Position numbers and translations under genes: made by a program
The notes under the pieces: generated by a model
Told to the model about the DNA's origin: nothing
Database searches by the model: none
What the model saw: only the letters and a program-made list of their open reading frames with translations
Assembly: GCF_000337375.1 (NCBI RefSeq)
Contig: NZ_AOJG01000030.1
Location: forward strand, 124,582 to 188,581
Source of the DNA: Halorubrum lipolyticum DSM 21995
GTDB lineage: Archaea > Halobacteriota > Halobacteria > Halobacteriales > Haloferacaceae
Length of the DNA: 64,000 nucleotides
Reading direction: 5' to 3'
Shown: positions 1-9,435 of the stretch, one piece after another
Layout of the letters: each line of letters begins with the position of its first letter
How positions within the stretch are numbered: position 1 is the first letter of the stretch

Positions 1-2
1 GG

Positions 3-881
3 GTCTCCGTCGAGGTGACCGGCGAGGTCGGCGACATGGAGGGGTACCCGCCGCTGCCGGCCGAGACGCGCCGGGCGATCCTCGACGGCGACTGGGCGTT
101 CCCGGCCGACCTCCCGCTCGCGGAGCTGGAAGAGCGGTTCGCCGAGCGGTTACAGACCGAGCTCGACCTGGCCGACGTGTCGGTCCGGATCGACGAGCGG
201 GCGCGCGCGACGGTGTCCGCCGCACCGCCGACCGGGGCGCTCTCGAAGCGGGTCCCGGCCGGGAAGCGCGCGGTGTCGGTGTCGGCGCTCGTCCCGACCG
301 GGATCGCCCGCGGCGACGTGGTCCGCGTGATCACGCCGGACCTCACCGTCGAGGGTGCCGTGATCGCCGCCCGGTCGAGCGGGGAGCCGGAACCGGGAGC
401 CGGCGCGGCGGCCGCACCCGCCGACGGCGACGGCGCGGAGCCGGACGACGACCTCCGGACCGACGGCGGAGAGGACGCCGTCGCATCTCCCCCCGCGACG
501 ACGGCGCCCACGACGACCGGCGGCGAGGGACGGGTGACGGTCGCTCTCGACCGGTCCGAGGCGACGGCGCTCCTGCGCGCCGACCGGGGGCGCGTGCTGG
601 TGCTGTCGCGGGGAACCCGCCGCGAGTACGAGCTCACGGCGCTGTTGCGGCGGACCGGGAAGCGGTTCCGGAAGGTGTCGGTCGTCGCCGGCGGGCCGTT
701 GGACGGGCGCACGATCGGCGAGGTCGAGGTCCGCGAGGCGTACGACGTGGCGGTCCTCGCGGCGCGCCACGACTCGTGGACGATCGCGCCGAGCGGGACG
801 CAGTCCCTGTCGGCGGGCGACGAGCTGTTCGTCGTCGGGAGCCGCGACGCGCTGGACCGGTTCGAGGAGGTGGCCGCGTGA
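3..881 (+). CDS. TrkA-C domain protein, 3' part (5' end outside window)
   Basis: The frame is open to the left edge, so the N-terminus (probably membrane segments, judging from the next gene) is missing. The last ~70 residues look like a TrkA-C/RCK-C ligand-binding domain: a strand-rich block, a GRTIGEVEVRE segment and a closing GDELFVVGS motif. The central part contains a low-complexity Ala/Asp/Thr linker. The downstream gene has the same layout (VGDMEGY here, IGDMDTY there; the same TrkA-C end), so the two look like a tandem duplication that may form a complex. The stop overlaps the next start (GTGA), which implies translational coupling. TrkA-C domains normally bind small ligands on potassium channels or transporters; the ligand here is unknown. 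Confidence 0.75.
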   Translation, partial: VSVEVTGEVGDMEGYPPLPAETRRAILDGDWAFPADLPLAELEERFAERLQTELDLADVSVRIDERARATVSAAPPTGALSKRVPAGKRAVSVSALVPTGIARGDVVRVITPDLTVEGAVIAARSSGEPEPGAGAAAAPADGDGAEPDDDLRTDGGEDAVASPPATTAPTTTGGEGRVTVALDRSEATALLRADRGRVLVLSRGTRREYELTALLRRTGKRFRKVSVVAGGPLDGRTIGEVEVREAYDVAVLAARHDSWTIAPSGTQSLSAGDELFVVGSRDALDRFEEVAA

Positions 882-2248
882 CCGCCGCAGCCGTCGTCGC
901 TACCGCCGTCGACGTCGGCTTCGCGCGACCGCGACAGGCGGCGGTCACCCTCGTCACGTTCGGCGTCCTCGCCGTGCTCGTCGCGGGGAGCGCCTCGCTC
1001 GCCTACCGCTGGTACTTCCGCACGGAGATCCCCGAGGGAGTGACCGGCCTGCTCGGCGTCGCCGTCGTCGCGCTGTACCTCAACACGACCTCGCTGGGGT
1101 CGGTCGCGATCGGCGACAACCCGGCGCTGTTAGCGCCCGAGAGCGTGTTCTTCAACCTCGTCTCGCTCGGGGTCGCGGCGGTGATGGCGCCCGTCGGCCG
1201 GTACGCGGGCGATCGGCTCGCAGTCGACGTGTTCGCGCTCTCCGGGGCCAAGCAGCTCGAAGGCGAGCTGAGCGGCGTCGTGCGCGCGGTGGGCCGGTTC
1301 ACGGCGGTGACGCTCCCGCCGGCCGACGAGATCGGCGACATGGACACGTACGATCCCGTCTCGCCGGAGAAGAAGGACGAGCTCGCCGAGACGACCCTCC
1401 TCTTCCCGCGGAAGCTCTCGGACGAGGAGCTCCGCGAGCGGCTCGTCACTCGGCTCAAAGAGGAGTACGGCGTCGGTTACGTCGACATCGACCTCGACGC
1501 CGACGGGACGGTCGAGTACTTCGCGGTCGGCTCCCGCGCAGCCGGGCTCGGGCCGACGCTCGCTCCCGGGTCGGCGGCGGTCGCGGTCGCTACGGACCCC
1601 CCGAACAACGCCACCGTCGGCGACACGGTCCAGCTGTGGCGGGACGACCCGGAGCCGAAGCGCGTCGCGACCGGCGAGCTTCGCGGGGTCGCGGGCGACG
1701 CCGTCACGGTCGCGCTCGACGAGTCGGACGCGGAGCGCCTGACCGACGAGGAGGGGTACCGGACCGTGACGCTCCCCGCGGAGCCGCAGGCGGACCGCGA
1801 GTTCGCCTCGCTGCTGCGGACCGCGGACGAGACGATGGCGTCCGTGACCGTCGAGGCGGGGAGCGACCTCGCGGGCAGCACCGTCGGAGGGGTGCGCACC
1901 GTCGTCGCCGCGGTCCGTCCGAAGGGGGGATCCGTCCAGCCGATCCCCCGGCGCGCGTACGTATTCGGCGCCGGCGACCTCGTGTACCTCGTCGGGCGCC
2001 CCGACGCGATCCGCCGGTTCGAGGCGGCCGCAGCGGCGGGAGCGGACGCGACGCCGTCGGCCGGAGGCGAGGATGGCGATCGCGACGGGGAACGCGCCGT
2101 TCGCGACGAGGCGGGTACTCCGGACGACCTCGACGACGACACGGCTGACGACGGCGCCGACGACGCGGTCGCCTCTGACGGCGACACGGCTGACGACGGT
2201 GACGAGACCGACACCCCCGATGACGCCGATCGGGCGCAACGCTCTTGA
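878..2248 (+). CDS. Membrane protein with TrkA-C domain
   Basis: 456 aa from GTG 878, which overlaps the upstream stop; the longer reading from 776 would run through the upstream gene and has non-coding-like Arg-rich sequence. Three hydrophobic segments lie in the first ~110 residues, followed by a soluble region (IGDMDTY motif), then a TrkA-C/RCK-C-like domain ending in GAGDLVYLVGRPD. The tail is a long Asp/Glu/Thr-rich stretch typical of haloarchaeal low-complexity ends. It probably works with the paralogue just upstream in regulating ion transport or sensing a ligand. The domain call rests on motif resemblance; the transport role is inference. Confidence 0.8.
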   Translation: MTAAAVVATAVDVGFARPRQAAVTLVTFGVLAVLVAGSASLAYRWYFRTEIPEGVTGLLGVAVVALYLNTTSLGSVAIGDNPALLAPESVFFNLVSLGVAAVMAPVGRYAGDRLAVDVFALSGAKQLEGELSGVVRAVGRFTAVTLPPADEIGDMDTYDPVSPEKKDELAETTLLFPRKLSDEELRERLVTRLKEEYGVGYVDIDLDADGTVEYFAVGSRAAGLGPTLAPGSAAVAVATDPPNNATVGDTVQLWRDDPEPKRVATGELRGVAGDAVTVALDESDAERLTDEEGYRTVTLPAEPQADREFASLLRTADETMASVTVEAGSDLAGSTVGGVRTVVAAVRPKGGSVQPIPRRAYVFGAGDLVYLVGRPDAIRRFEAAAAAGADATPSAGGEDGDRDGERAVRDEAGTPDDLDDDTADDGADDAVASDGDTADDGDETDTPDDADRAQRS

Positions 2249-2270
2249 GTCGCCCGCGCGGGGATCGCGT

Positions 2271-2555
2271 ATGGAGTGGAAGCTGTTCGCCGACCTCGCG
2301 GAGATCGCCGGCGGACGCGAGATCGACGTGGCGGCGGAGCCGGGCGACACGGTCGGCGACGCGCTCGACGCGCTGTTGGAGACGCATCCGGAGCTCCGCG
2401 ACCGGGTGCTCGACGACGGCGAGGTGGCGGACCACATCAACGTCCTCCGGAACGGCGGGAACGTCCGCCACGACGGCGGGCTGGACGCGACGCTCGAGGC
2501 CGGCGACGAGCTGGCGCTGTTCCCCCCCGTGAGCGGTGGCGCCGTCGGGCGGTAG
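2271..2555 (+). CDS. samp1: SAMP1-type ubiquitin-like small archaeal modifier / MoaD family
   Basis: 94 aa, beta-grasp MoaD/SAMP1 family. The start MEWKLFADLAE and the end LALFPPVSGG are family hallmarks. In archaea SAMPs are activated at the C-terminal glycine by the E1-like UbaA and then conjugated to lysines or used as sulfur carriers for molybdopterin. Here the diglycine (G89, G90) is followed by four more residues, AVGR, before the stop, whereas characterised SAMP1 proteins end in GG. Activation would then need a processing step to expose the glycine. ATG 2271 follows the previous stop by 22 nt. Family call is firm; the processing need is inference. Confidence 0.88.
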   Translation: MEWKLFADLAEIAGGREIDVAAEPGDTVGDALDALLETHPELRDRVLDDGEVADHINVLRNGGNVRHDGGLDATLEAGDELALFPPVSGGAVGR

Positions 2556-2594
2556 ATCGGTCGTTTCAAACGGTCGCGCGCCGCACCTCTCGCT

Positions 2595-3641
2595 ATGAGC
2601 GACAGCGATGCTGACGGCGGGCACGAGTCGGAAGACGCCGGGGGCGATCCGGCGCGCGAGGAGTTCCACGAGGACCCGGTCGGACACACCCGCGCGACCG
2701 CCGATATGACCGTCGGAGAGCTGGTCGAGGGATACGGCGACGCGGGGATCGGCGCGGCGTCTGTCAACGAGGCGGGCGACGTGCTCGCGGAGATGTTCGC
2801 GAACGACGACTGTACCGTGTTCCTCTCGCTGGCGGGCGCGATGGTCCCCGCTGGGATGCGCCGGATCGTCTCCGACCTCATCCGCGACGGCTACGTCGAC
2901 GCCCTGGTGACCACGGGCGCGAACCTCACCCACGACGCCATCGAGGCGATCGGCGGGAAACACCACCACGGGCGGACCCACGACCCGGAGAAGAGCCTCC
3001 GCGAGCACGACGAGGGCCTCCGCGACGAGGGCGTCGACCGCATCTACAACGTCTACCTCCCGCAGGAGCACTTCGCCGCCTTCGAGGGGCACCTGCGCGA
3101 GGAGGTGTTTCCGGAACTGGCGGGCGACGGTCCCGTCTCCATCGCGGACCTCACCCGGGAGCTCGGCCGCGCCAACGCCGCGGTCAACGAGCGCGACGAC
3201 GTGGCCGAGGACCCCGGCGTCGCCGCCGCGGCCTCCGACTGCGACGTGCCCGTCTACTGCCCCGCCGTACAGGACTCCGTGCTCGGACTCCAAGCCTGGA
3301 TGTACGCGCAAACGGCCGACTTCACGCTCGACGCCTTAGACGACATGACGGAGCTGACGGACCTCGCGTTCGACGCCGACGACGCCGGCTGCCTGCTCGT
3401 CGGCGGCGGCGTCCCGAAGAACTTCACGCTCCAGACGATGCTCGTCACCCCTCGCGCCTACGACTACGCGGTCCAGATCACGATGGACCCCGAGGCGACC
3501 GGCGGGCTCTCGGGCGCCACCCTCGAAGAGGCCCGATCGTGGGGGAAACTGGAGAAGGACGCGCGCAACGCCTCCGTCTACGGCGACGCGACCGTCATGC
3601 TGCCGATGCTGATCGCCGCGGCCCGCGAGCGCGTGGAGTAG
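2595..3641 (+). CDS. dys: Deoxyhypusine synthase
   Basis: 348 aa. Transfers the aminobutyl group of spermidine (or, in archaea, the agmatine route equivalent) to the conserved lysine of aIF5A, the first step of hypusine formation. Recognisable blocks: FLSLAGAMVPAG near the N-terminal third, the VTTGANLTHD block, GKHHHG, and near the C-terminus the catalytic-lysine block ARSWGKLEK with the enzyme-intermediate lysine at K318. Length fits the family. A 50-residue acidic N-terminal leader precedes the fold, common in haloarchaea. It begins 39 nt after the SAMP1 stop and may share its transcript. No neighbour relates to polyamines. Confidence 0.95.
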   Translation: MSDSDADGGHESEDAGGDPAREEFHEDPVGHTRATADMTVGELVEGYGDAGIGAASVNEAGDVLAEMFANDDCTVFLSLAGAMVPAGMRRIVSDLIRDGYVDALVTTGANLTHDAIEAIGGKHHHGRTHDPEKSLREHDEGLRDEGVDRIYNVYLPQEHFAAFEGHLREEVFPELAGDGPVSIADLTRELGRANAAVNERDDVAEDPGVAAAASDCDVPVYCPAVQDSVLGLQAWMYAQTADFTLDALDDMTELTDLAFDADDAGCLLVGGGVPKNFTLQTMLVTPRAYDYAVQITMDPEATGGLSGATLEEARSWGKLEKDARNASVYGDATVMLPMLIAAARERVE

Positions 3642-3674
3642 GACCGCTAGCTCGTCAACCGCTAGCTCGTCAGT

Positions 3675-3975
3675 AGTTATAAACCGATCTGCAGTGGCGC
3701 GTGCCGGCGAGCGGCCGAACGCCGCGAACAGCGAGGGACCGAAGGTCCCGCTGGCAGCCGGACGTAGTCCGGCGACCGCACGCGCGAGGGAGTCGGCGCG
3801 GGGTTTAAAAACGCCGCGCCGACGAGGCTGGGGAGGCGTGAGGTGCGGAGCGGTGCTGTGCGGGCGAGAGTCAACGGGCAGTCGCCGACGGCGGTGCCGC
3901 CAGCGACCAGTTTTAAGAGACCCGCTTGGGCTTCGGCGGTGGTCACCGTTCAGTCGTCGTCACCCAGTTATAAAC
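3675..3975 (+). repeat. Dispersed structured intergenic element, copy 1
   Basis: About 300 bp between the convergent ends of dys and the flavin oxidoreductase gene, with no convincing CDS inside. It shares ordered blocks with copies at 14731-15067 and (opposite strand) 42204-42499: GCAGTGGCGCG near the start, GCGAGGGAGTCGG, GACGAGGCTGGGGAGGCGTG at 3821-3840, a GGGCAGTCGCC block and GGGCTTCGG near the end. Hairpins seen: GGGACC/GGTCCC, GCCGGAC/GTCCGGC, and a 10-bp stem 3792-3801 with 3814-3823. The ends carry the direct repeat AGTTATAAAC (3675-3684 and 3966-3975). Confidence 0.8.
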
Positions 3976-4016
3976 GGTAATCACGGGAGCGAGACGACTC
4001 CTCGACCCGACACGAC

Positions 4017-5048
4017 CTACGCTCGCGAGTCCAGATCCATCGCCTCCGCCAACAACGCGTGCGACTCCAGCGCGTCGTCGTGGTCCGGCACCGCGTGCTG
4101 GATCATCACCTCGTCGGCGCCGACCCGGTCCGCGAGCTGTTCGAGCAGGCCCTCGATCGTCTCCGGACTCCCCGAGATCGCTCGCGGCCACTCGTCGTCG
4201 CCGAGGGTCGCTGGCGTCGGCTCGGGGGCGCCGCCGAGCTCCGCGATCGACTCCTCGACGGAGGGGATCGACCCCACCACGCCGCGCTGCATCCGCTTGA
4301 ACGTCGCCTCCGCGGGCGCACGCCGACGGGCCGCGGCCGCGTCCGTCTCGGCGGCGACCGCGTTGAGCGCGACCATCCCGTACGGCTCCTCGGGGCCGTC
4401 CCCGAGCGCCGTGGGCTCGAAGCGGTCGCGGTAGGTCTCGAAGGCGCGCTCGGCGAGCCCGGGACGGATGAACGCCGCGAAGCAGAACCGCGCGCCGAGT
4501 TCGCCGGCGATCGCCGCGCTCGACGGGCTGGATCCGAGCACCCACGGAACCGGCGGCTCCGAACCGGAGCTCGGGACCGTCAGGTCGGCGTACGGGTGAT
4601 CCTCCGGGAAGGCGTCGGAGAGGTGGCTCACGACCGCGCGGATGCGCTCCTCGTGGTCCTCGTCGGGGTTCTCGACGCGGCGGTCCGTGCCGAGCGCGCG
4701 GTCCGAGGCCGGCGAGCCGTTCGCCCGACCGAGGCCGGCGTCGATCCGCCCCGGCGCGAGCCCGTCGAGCGTGCCGAACGCCTCCGCGACCTTGTACGGG
4801 CTGTAGTGGTTGAGCAGGACGGCGCCGGAGCCGATCCGAATCTCCTCCGTCGCGCCCGCGAGCCGCCCGAGCAACACTTCCGGGGTCGTCCCAGCGAGGT
4901 GATCTCCCATCCCGTGGTGTTCGGCGACCCAGAACCGCGAGTAGCCCAGCCGCTCGGCCTGCTCCGCGGCCGCGACCGTGTTCGCGTACGCGTCGGCTGC
5001 GGTCCCGCCCGCGGGGACCGGCGAGAGGTCGACGATGGAGAGGTCCAT
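4017..5048 (-). CDS. LLM-class flavin-dependent oxidoreductase (luciferase-like)
   Basis: 343 aa, bacterial-luciferase-like TIM barrel. Typical blocks: N-terminal LSIVDLSPV, RFWVAEHH around residue 40, RIGSGAVLLNHYSP around 70-85, GRIDAGLGR around 100, and VLGSSPSSA near 170, which fits F420- or FMN-dependent LLM oxidoreductases. The substrate cannot be told from sequence. Start ATG 5048 gives the canonical N-terminus. It is transcribed alone, converging on dys across the repeat element. Confidence 0.88.
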   Translation of the reverse strand: MDLSIVDLSPVPAGGTAADAYANTVAAAEQAERLGYSRFWVAEHHGMGDHLAGTTPEVLLGRLAGATEEIRIGSGAVLLNHYSPYKVAEAFGTLDGLAPGRIDAGLGRANGSPASDRALGTDRRVENPDEDHEERIRAVVSHLSDAFPEDHPYADLTVPSSGSEPPVPWVLGSSPSSAAIAGELGARFCFAAFIRPGLAERAFETYRDRFEPTALGDGPEEPYGMVALNAVAAETDAAAARRRAPAEATFKRMQRGVVGSIPSVEESIAELGGAPEPTPATLGDDEWPRAISGSPETIEGLLEQLADRVGADEVMIQHAVPDHDDALESHALLAEAMDLDSRA

Positions 5049-5191
5049 ACTCGCCGTCGGCGATCCCGGGCGTTAACGGTTGGGCTCCCGGCGGTCGCGC
5101 CGGGGGACCGGAAGCGGGAGGCGGCGAAGCGGCGTCGGAGCGACGGCTGGTGAACCGAGAAACGAAAGCGTCGAAAGAGAGAACGCGGTCG

Positions 5192-5368
5192 TCAGTTGTC
5201 GCCGGACTTCGACTGCCAGGCGTAGTCGCGGCGGGAGGCCGAGTCGCCGAAGCCGCACGAGGCGCAGCGCTCCTTCTTGACGTGGTAGGATTTCTCGCCG
5301 CAGCGGCGGCACTTCACGTGAACCGTCTTGTTCTTCTTCCCCTGAGAGGGCGTTCCGGAGCCGGTCAT
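5192..5368 (-). CDS. rpl37e: 50S ribosomal protein L37e
   Basis: 58 aa, too short for many ORF callers. It is a basic, zinc-ribbon protein of the large ribosomal subunit. Cysteines at 20, 23, 35 and 38 form the CRRC...CASC zinc site, preceded by [12 protein letters not shown] and followed by the [13 protein letters not shown] tail that is standard for L37e. The ATG overlaps the stop of the LSm gene by the ATGA arrangement. LSm followed by L37e is a conserved archaeal operon. Confidence 0.95.
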   Translation of the reverse strand: MTGSGTPSQGKKNKTVHVKCRRCGEKSYHVKKERCASCGFGDSASRRDYAWQSKSGDN

Positions 5369-5607
5369 GCTTTGATGGTGACGACGTTATCGCCGCGTAT
5401 AATCGTTGTGTCTTCGATCGCGACCGCGAACTCGCCGTCGAGATCGTCGTCGACGCGGTCGTCCACGTCGGACTCCGGCTCGATAACGACGTTCATGTGC
5501 TGGTCGTAGCCGGCGAGGACGCCGTAGTAGGTCGTTCCGTCCTTCAGGTGTACCGTCACCGGCTCCTCGAGCGACGCTTCGAGCACGTCGAGGGGTCGTC
5601 CACTCAT
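5365..5607 (-). CDS. lsm: LSm/Sm-like archaeal RNA-binding protein
   Basis: 80 aa from ATG 5607 ([10 protein letters not shown]); an upstream extension is open but gives an atypical N-terminus. The Sm1 motif ([19 protein letters not shown], then MNVV) and the Sm2 motif (IIRGDNVV near the end) are clear. Between them is an acidic insertion typical of haloarchaea. These proteins form heptameric rings that bind U-rich RNA. Overlaps L37e by 4 nt, so the two are co-translated. Confidence 0.95.
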   Translation of the reverse strand: MSGRPLDVLEASLEEPVTVHLKDGTTYYGVLAGYDQHMNVVIEPESDVDDRVDDDLDGEFAVAIEDTTIIRGDNVVTIKA

Positions 5608-5631
5608 TGTCCGTATCGCCGCCCGTCGCAC

Positions 5632-5908
5632 TAATAAAAATACCGGGACGCTGAGGTGGCTCGTCAGTTCTCATCGCGGGCTGTGCTCGCGTGAGTCGTG
5701 CCGAGAGCCGCCGCGGACGCGCTCGAACCCGGGTGTTTTTAAGACGCGCTGCTGTACGCCGAAACACCACACTCCCGCGGGACACGGTGAGTCGACGTCG
5801 GCTCGGCCGTAGCGGGGCCTCAACGACGCGCGGACGAACGTAGCGCTGACGGCTCCTTGCGGGGTTTCAGTGATGGACGCCCACCACGGCGTTCGACACC
5901 ACCAAATC
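5632..5908. other. Intergenic region between divergent lsm and rnj
   Basis: 277 nt holding the promoters of lsm-rpl37e (leftward; AT-rich stretch near 5630) and rnj (rightward). The long antisense reading here has poor coding character. No RNA gene recognised. Confidence 0.5.
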
Positions 5909-7261
5909 ATGGAAATCGAAATTGCGACACTCGGCGGTTACGAAGAGGTCGGTCGACAGATGACGGCGGTCCGAGCGGGCGAGGACATCGTCATCTTCGA
6001 CATGGGCCTGAACCTCAGTAAGGTCCTCATCCACGACAACGTGGAGACCGAGAGCATGCACAGCCTCGACCTGATCGACATGGGCGCGATCCCGGACGAC
6101 CGCGTCATGAGCGAGCTGGAGGGCGACGTCCAGGCGATCGTCCCCACCCACGGTCACCTCGACCACATCGCGGGCATCCCGAAGCTCGCCCACCGGTACG
6201 ACGCGCCGATCGTCGGCTCGCCGTACACGATCGAGCTGGTCAAACAGCAGATCGACGACGAGGGGAAGTTCCAGGTCGACAACGACCTCGTGAAAATGAA
6301 GGCGGGCGGGACGATGGCCATCGGCGACTCCGAGCAGGTCGAGATGGAGTTCGTCAACGTCACGCACTCGATCATCGACGCGATCAACCCGGTCCTCCAC
6401 ACGCCCGAGGGAGCGGTCGTCTACGGCCTCGACAAGCGGCTGGACCACGACCCCGTCATCGGCGACCCGATCGACATGGACCGCTTCCGCGAGATCGGGC
6501 GGCAGGACGAGGGCGTCCTCTGTTACATCGAGGACTGTACGAACGCCGGTCGGAAGGGTCGGACGCCCTCCGAGTCGTACGCGAAGAAACACGTCGAGGA
6601 CACGTTCACGTCGATGGAGGACTACTCGGGCGGGATCGTCGCCACGACGTTCTCCTCCCACATCGCCCGCGTGAAGACCCTCGTCGAGTACGCCCGCGAG
6701 ATCGGGCGCCAGCCGGTCCTGCTCGGTCGCTCGATGGAGAAGTACTCGGGCACCGCGGAACGGCTCGACTTCGTCGACTTCCAGGGCGACATCGGCATGT
6801 ACGGTCACCGGAAGTCGGTCGACCGCGCGTTCAAGCGCATCATGAAGGAGGGGAAGGGCAACTTCCTCCCCATCGTGACGGGTCACCAGGGCGAGCCGCG
6901 CGCGATGCTGACCCGCATGGGTCGCGGCGAGACCCCGTACGAAATCGACGACGGCGACAAGGTCGTCTTCAGCGCGAGCATCATTCCGGAGCCGACCAAC
7001 GAGGGGCAGCGGTACCAGTCGGAACAGCTCCTCCGGATGCAGGGCGCGCGCCTCTACGACGACATCCACGTCTCCGGGCACCTCCGCGAGGAGGGCCACT
7101 ACGAGATGCTGGACGCGCTCCAGCCCCAGCACGTCATTCCCGGCCACCAGACGCTGAAGGGGCGCTCGCCGTACGTCGACCTCGCGAAGTCGCAGGGGTA
7201 CAAGCTCGGACGTGACGTCCACGTCACGCAGAACGGGAGCGTCATCCAACTCGTCGAATGA
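5909..7261 (+). CDS. rnj: Ribonuclease J (archaeal, beta-CASP family)
   Basis: 450 aa from ATG 5909 ([10 protein letters not shown]), the start used by haloarchaeal RNase J; the reading extends 13 codons upstream. Metallo-beta-lactamase fold with the zinc motif HGHLDH at residues 81-86 and later beta-CASP blocks ([26 protein letters not shown]). It acts as a 5'-3' exoribonuclease, degrading mRNA with monophosphate ends. The stop overlaps the start of the prenyltransferase gene by 4 nt; rnj next to idsA is a conserved haloarchaeal arrangement even though the functions are unrelated. Confidence 0.95.
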   Translation: MEIEIATLGGYEEVGRQMTAVRAGEDIVIFDMGLNLSKVLIHDNVETESMHSLDLIDMGAIPDDRVMSELEGDVQAIVPTHGHLDHIAGIPKLAHRYDAPIVGSPYTIELVKQQIDDEGKFQVDNDLVKMKAGGTMAIGDSEQVEMEFVNVTHSIIDAINPVLHTPEGAVVYGLDKRLDHDPVIGDPIDMDRFREIGRQDEGVLCYIEDCTNAGRKGRTPSESYAKKHVEDTFTSMEDYSGGIVATTFSSHIARVKTLVEYAREIGRQPVLLGRSMEKYSGTAERLDFVDFQGDIGMYGHRKSVDRAFKRIMKEGKGNFLPIVTGHQGEPRAMLTRMGRGETPYEIDDGDKVVFSASIIPEPTNEGQRYQSEQLLRMQGARLYDDIHVSGHLREEGHYEMLDALQPQHVIPGHQTLKGRSPYVDLAKSQGYKLGRDVHVTQNGSVIQLVE

Positions 7262-8304
7262 CGAGCGAGACGAAGGAGGCGCGGGTGCTGGAGGCCATCC
7301 GCGAGCGGCGTGACCTCGTCAACGCCGCTATCGACGAGGAGCTGCCGGTACAGCACCCGGAGCGGCTCTACGAGGCGACGCGGTACATCCTCGAAGCGGG
7401 CGGAAAGCGGCTTCGCCCGACCGTGACGACGCTGGCCGCGGAGGCGGTGACCGGCGTCGATCCGATGGGCGCCGACTTCCGCGAGTTCGCCGCCCTCGAC
7501 GGCAACACCGTCGACGTGATGCGCGCCGCGGTCGCGATCGAGGTGATCCAGTCGTTCACGCTGATCCACGACGACATCATGGACGAGGACGAGCTCCGAC
7601 GCGGCGTCCCGGCCGTCCACGAGAAGTACGACACCTCGACCGCGATCCTCGCCGGGGACACGCTCTACTCGAAGGCGTTCGAGTTCATGACGGAGACCGG
7701 CGCGGACCCGCAGAACGGGCTGGAGGCGATGCGCATGCTCGCGTCCACCTGCACGGAGATCTGCGAGGGGCAGGCGCTCGACGTCGCCTTCGAGTCGCGC
7801 GACGACATCCTCCCGGAGGAGTACCTGGAGATGGTCGAGCTGAAGACCGCCGTCCTCTACGGCGCCTCGGCCGCGACGCCGGCCCTCCTGCTCGGCGCGG
7901 ACGAGGAGGTCGTCGACGCCCTCTACCAGTACGGGATCGACTCGGGGCGGGCGTTCCAGATCCAGGACGACGTGCTCGATCTGACCGTCCCCTCCGAAGA
8001 CTTGGGCAAGCAGCGCGGCTCCGACCTCGTCGAGGGGAAGGAGACCCTGATCACCCTCCACGCCCGCCAGCAGGGGGTCGACGTCGACGGCCTGGTCGAC
8101 GCCGACACGCCGGCCGAGGTGACGGAGGAGGCCATCGACGACGCGGTGGCGGCCTTAGAGGCGGTCGGCTCGATCGCGTACGCCCGCGAGACGGCCGAGG
8201 ACCTCACTGAGCGGTCGAAAGAACACCTCGAAATCCTCCCCGAGGGCGGGTCCCGCGAGCTGCTGGCCGACCTCGCCGACTACCTGATCGTCCGCGGCTA
8301 CTAA
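7258..8304 (+). CDS. idsA: Geranylgeranyl/geranylfarnesyl diphosphate synthase
   Basis: 348 aa trans-isoprenyl diphosphate synthase. First Asp-rich motif DDIMD at residues 105-109 followed by ELRRG, second Asp-rich motif in [10 protein letters not shown], and the GGKRLRP block near residue 50. It condenses IPP with allylic diphosphates to give the C20 (or C25) chains of archaeol lipids. It overlaps rnj by ATGA. Chain length cannot be fixed from sequence by eye. Confidence 0.93.
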   Translation: MTSETKEARVLEAIRERRDLVNAAIDEELPVQHPERLYEATRYILEAGGKRLRPTVTTLAAEAVTGVDPMGADFREFAALDGNTVDVMRAAVAIEVIQSFTLIHDDIMDEDELRRGVPAVHEKYDTSTAILAGDTLYSKAFEFMTETGADPQNGLEAMRMLASTCTEICEGQALDVAFESRDDILPEEYLEMVELKTAVLYGASAATPALLLGADEEVVDALYQYGIDSGRAFQIQDDVLDLTVPSEDLGKQRGSDLVEGKETLITLHARQQGVDVDGLVDADTPAEVTEEAIDDAVAALEAVGSIAYARETAEDLTERSKEHLEILPEGGSRELLADLADYLIVRGY

Positions 8305-8348
8305 CCGAAACGGACACCGCTATACTTCCGGAGCCGCACTCTCCGATC

Positions 8349-9275
8349 GTGTCCAGGTACCGAGACGTCGCGCTGTTCTTCGCGCTCGCGCTGCTCTGGG
8401 GGGCTTCCTTCGTCGCCATCGAGGTCGGGCTCGACTACTACCCGCCGGTGCTGTACGCCGCCTATCGGTTCGATCTGGCCGCGCTGGTACTCGTGACGTA
8501 CGTCTTGGTGACGGAGGCCGCCCCGCTCCCGCGGACCCGCGGCGACGCGGCGGCGATCGGGTTCAGCGGCGGCCTCTCCGTTGCCGTCAACAACTCCCTG
8601 CTGTTCGTCGGCCAGCAGTACACGACGAGCGGGATCGCCTCGATCACCTACAGCCTCGTTCCCATCGCGACCGCGGCGGTCGCGGCCGCGTGGATCGGCG
8701 ACTCGGACCTCGACGCGCGCGGCGGGCTCGGCGTGGTGTTGGCGTTCGTCGGCGTCGGGCTCGTCGCCCAACCGGACCCGGCGAACCTCGCCGGCGGCGT
8801 CACGGTCGGCGTCGGACTCATCTCGGTCGGCGTGATCGCGGTCGCGGTCGGCAGCGTCGGGCTCCGCACGGTGGAGACGAGCTTCTCGAGCGTCGCGCTC
8901 ACCGGGTGGGCGATGCTGTTCGGCGCGCTGCTGATCCACGGGTTCAGCCTCGGGCTCGGCGAGCCGCAGCGGCTCCCGTCGACCGCGCTGCCGGCCATCG
9001 GGTCGCTGCTGTTCCTCGGCGTGTTGGCCTCGGCGGTCGCGTACGTCATCTACTTCACCCTGCTCGACCGGCTGGGCCCCTTCGAGATCAACCTCGTCTC
9101 GTACGTCGTCCCCGTGGTCGCGACGGTGACGGGCGCAGTCCTGCTCGCCGAGCCGGTGACGGCGCTGACGGTCGCCGGCTTCGCCGTCATCGTCGTTGGG
9201 TTCGGCCTCCTCAAGCGGCGCGCGATCGCCACGGGGGTGCCGCAGCTGCTCTCTCGGATCGCCGGATTACTTTAA
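8349..9275 (+). CDS. EamA/DMT-family transporter
   Basis: 308 aa from GTG 8349, about ten hydrophobic segments in two repeated EamA halves (second half around LFLGVLASAVAYVIYF and YVVPVVATVTGAVLL). The N-terminal LALLWGASFVAIEVGL block is typical of the drug/metabolite exporter superfamily. Substrate unknown. It lies 44 nt after idsA, possibly co-transcribed. Confidence 0.88.
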   Translation: MSRYRDVALFFALALLWGASFVAIEVGLDYYPPVLYAAYRFDLAALVLVTYVLVTEAAPLPRTRGDAAAIGFSGGLSVAVNNSLLFVGQQYTTSGIASITYSLVPIATAAVAAAWIGDSDLDARGGLGVVLAFVGVGLVAQPDPANLAGGVTVGVGLISVGVIAVAVGSVGLRTVETSFSSVALTGWAMLFGALLIHGFSLGLGEPQRLPSTALPAIGSLLFLGVLASAVAYVIYFTLLDRLGPFEINLVSYVVPVVATVTGAVLLAEPVTALTVAGFAVIVVGFGLLKRRAIATGVPQLLSRIAGLL

Positions 9276-9435
9276 ATCATAGGCTGAAAACCGGTTCTCA
9301 AGGAAGTCTCGGCTCTGAAGTCGCCGGTAGCTAACGAGTGCGGATCGACCACCGAGAGGTCTGTCGGCGCAGAGAGGCGTCCCGATAGCCGTTCGAGATA
9401 CAGGGCGCGTATTACGGCATCACAGCCCGTCTCAG

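Noticed and set aside
776..877. Longer N-terminus for the second TrkA-C gene
   Set aside because: Would overlap the upstream gene by 100 nt with Arg-rich sequence; GTG 878 gives a normal start.
5640..5760. Possible tRNA from a CGAACCC-like stretch
   Set aside because: No acceptor stem or cloverleaf can be formed around it.
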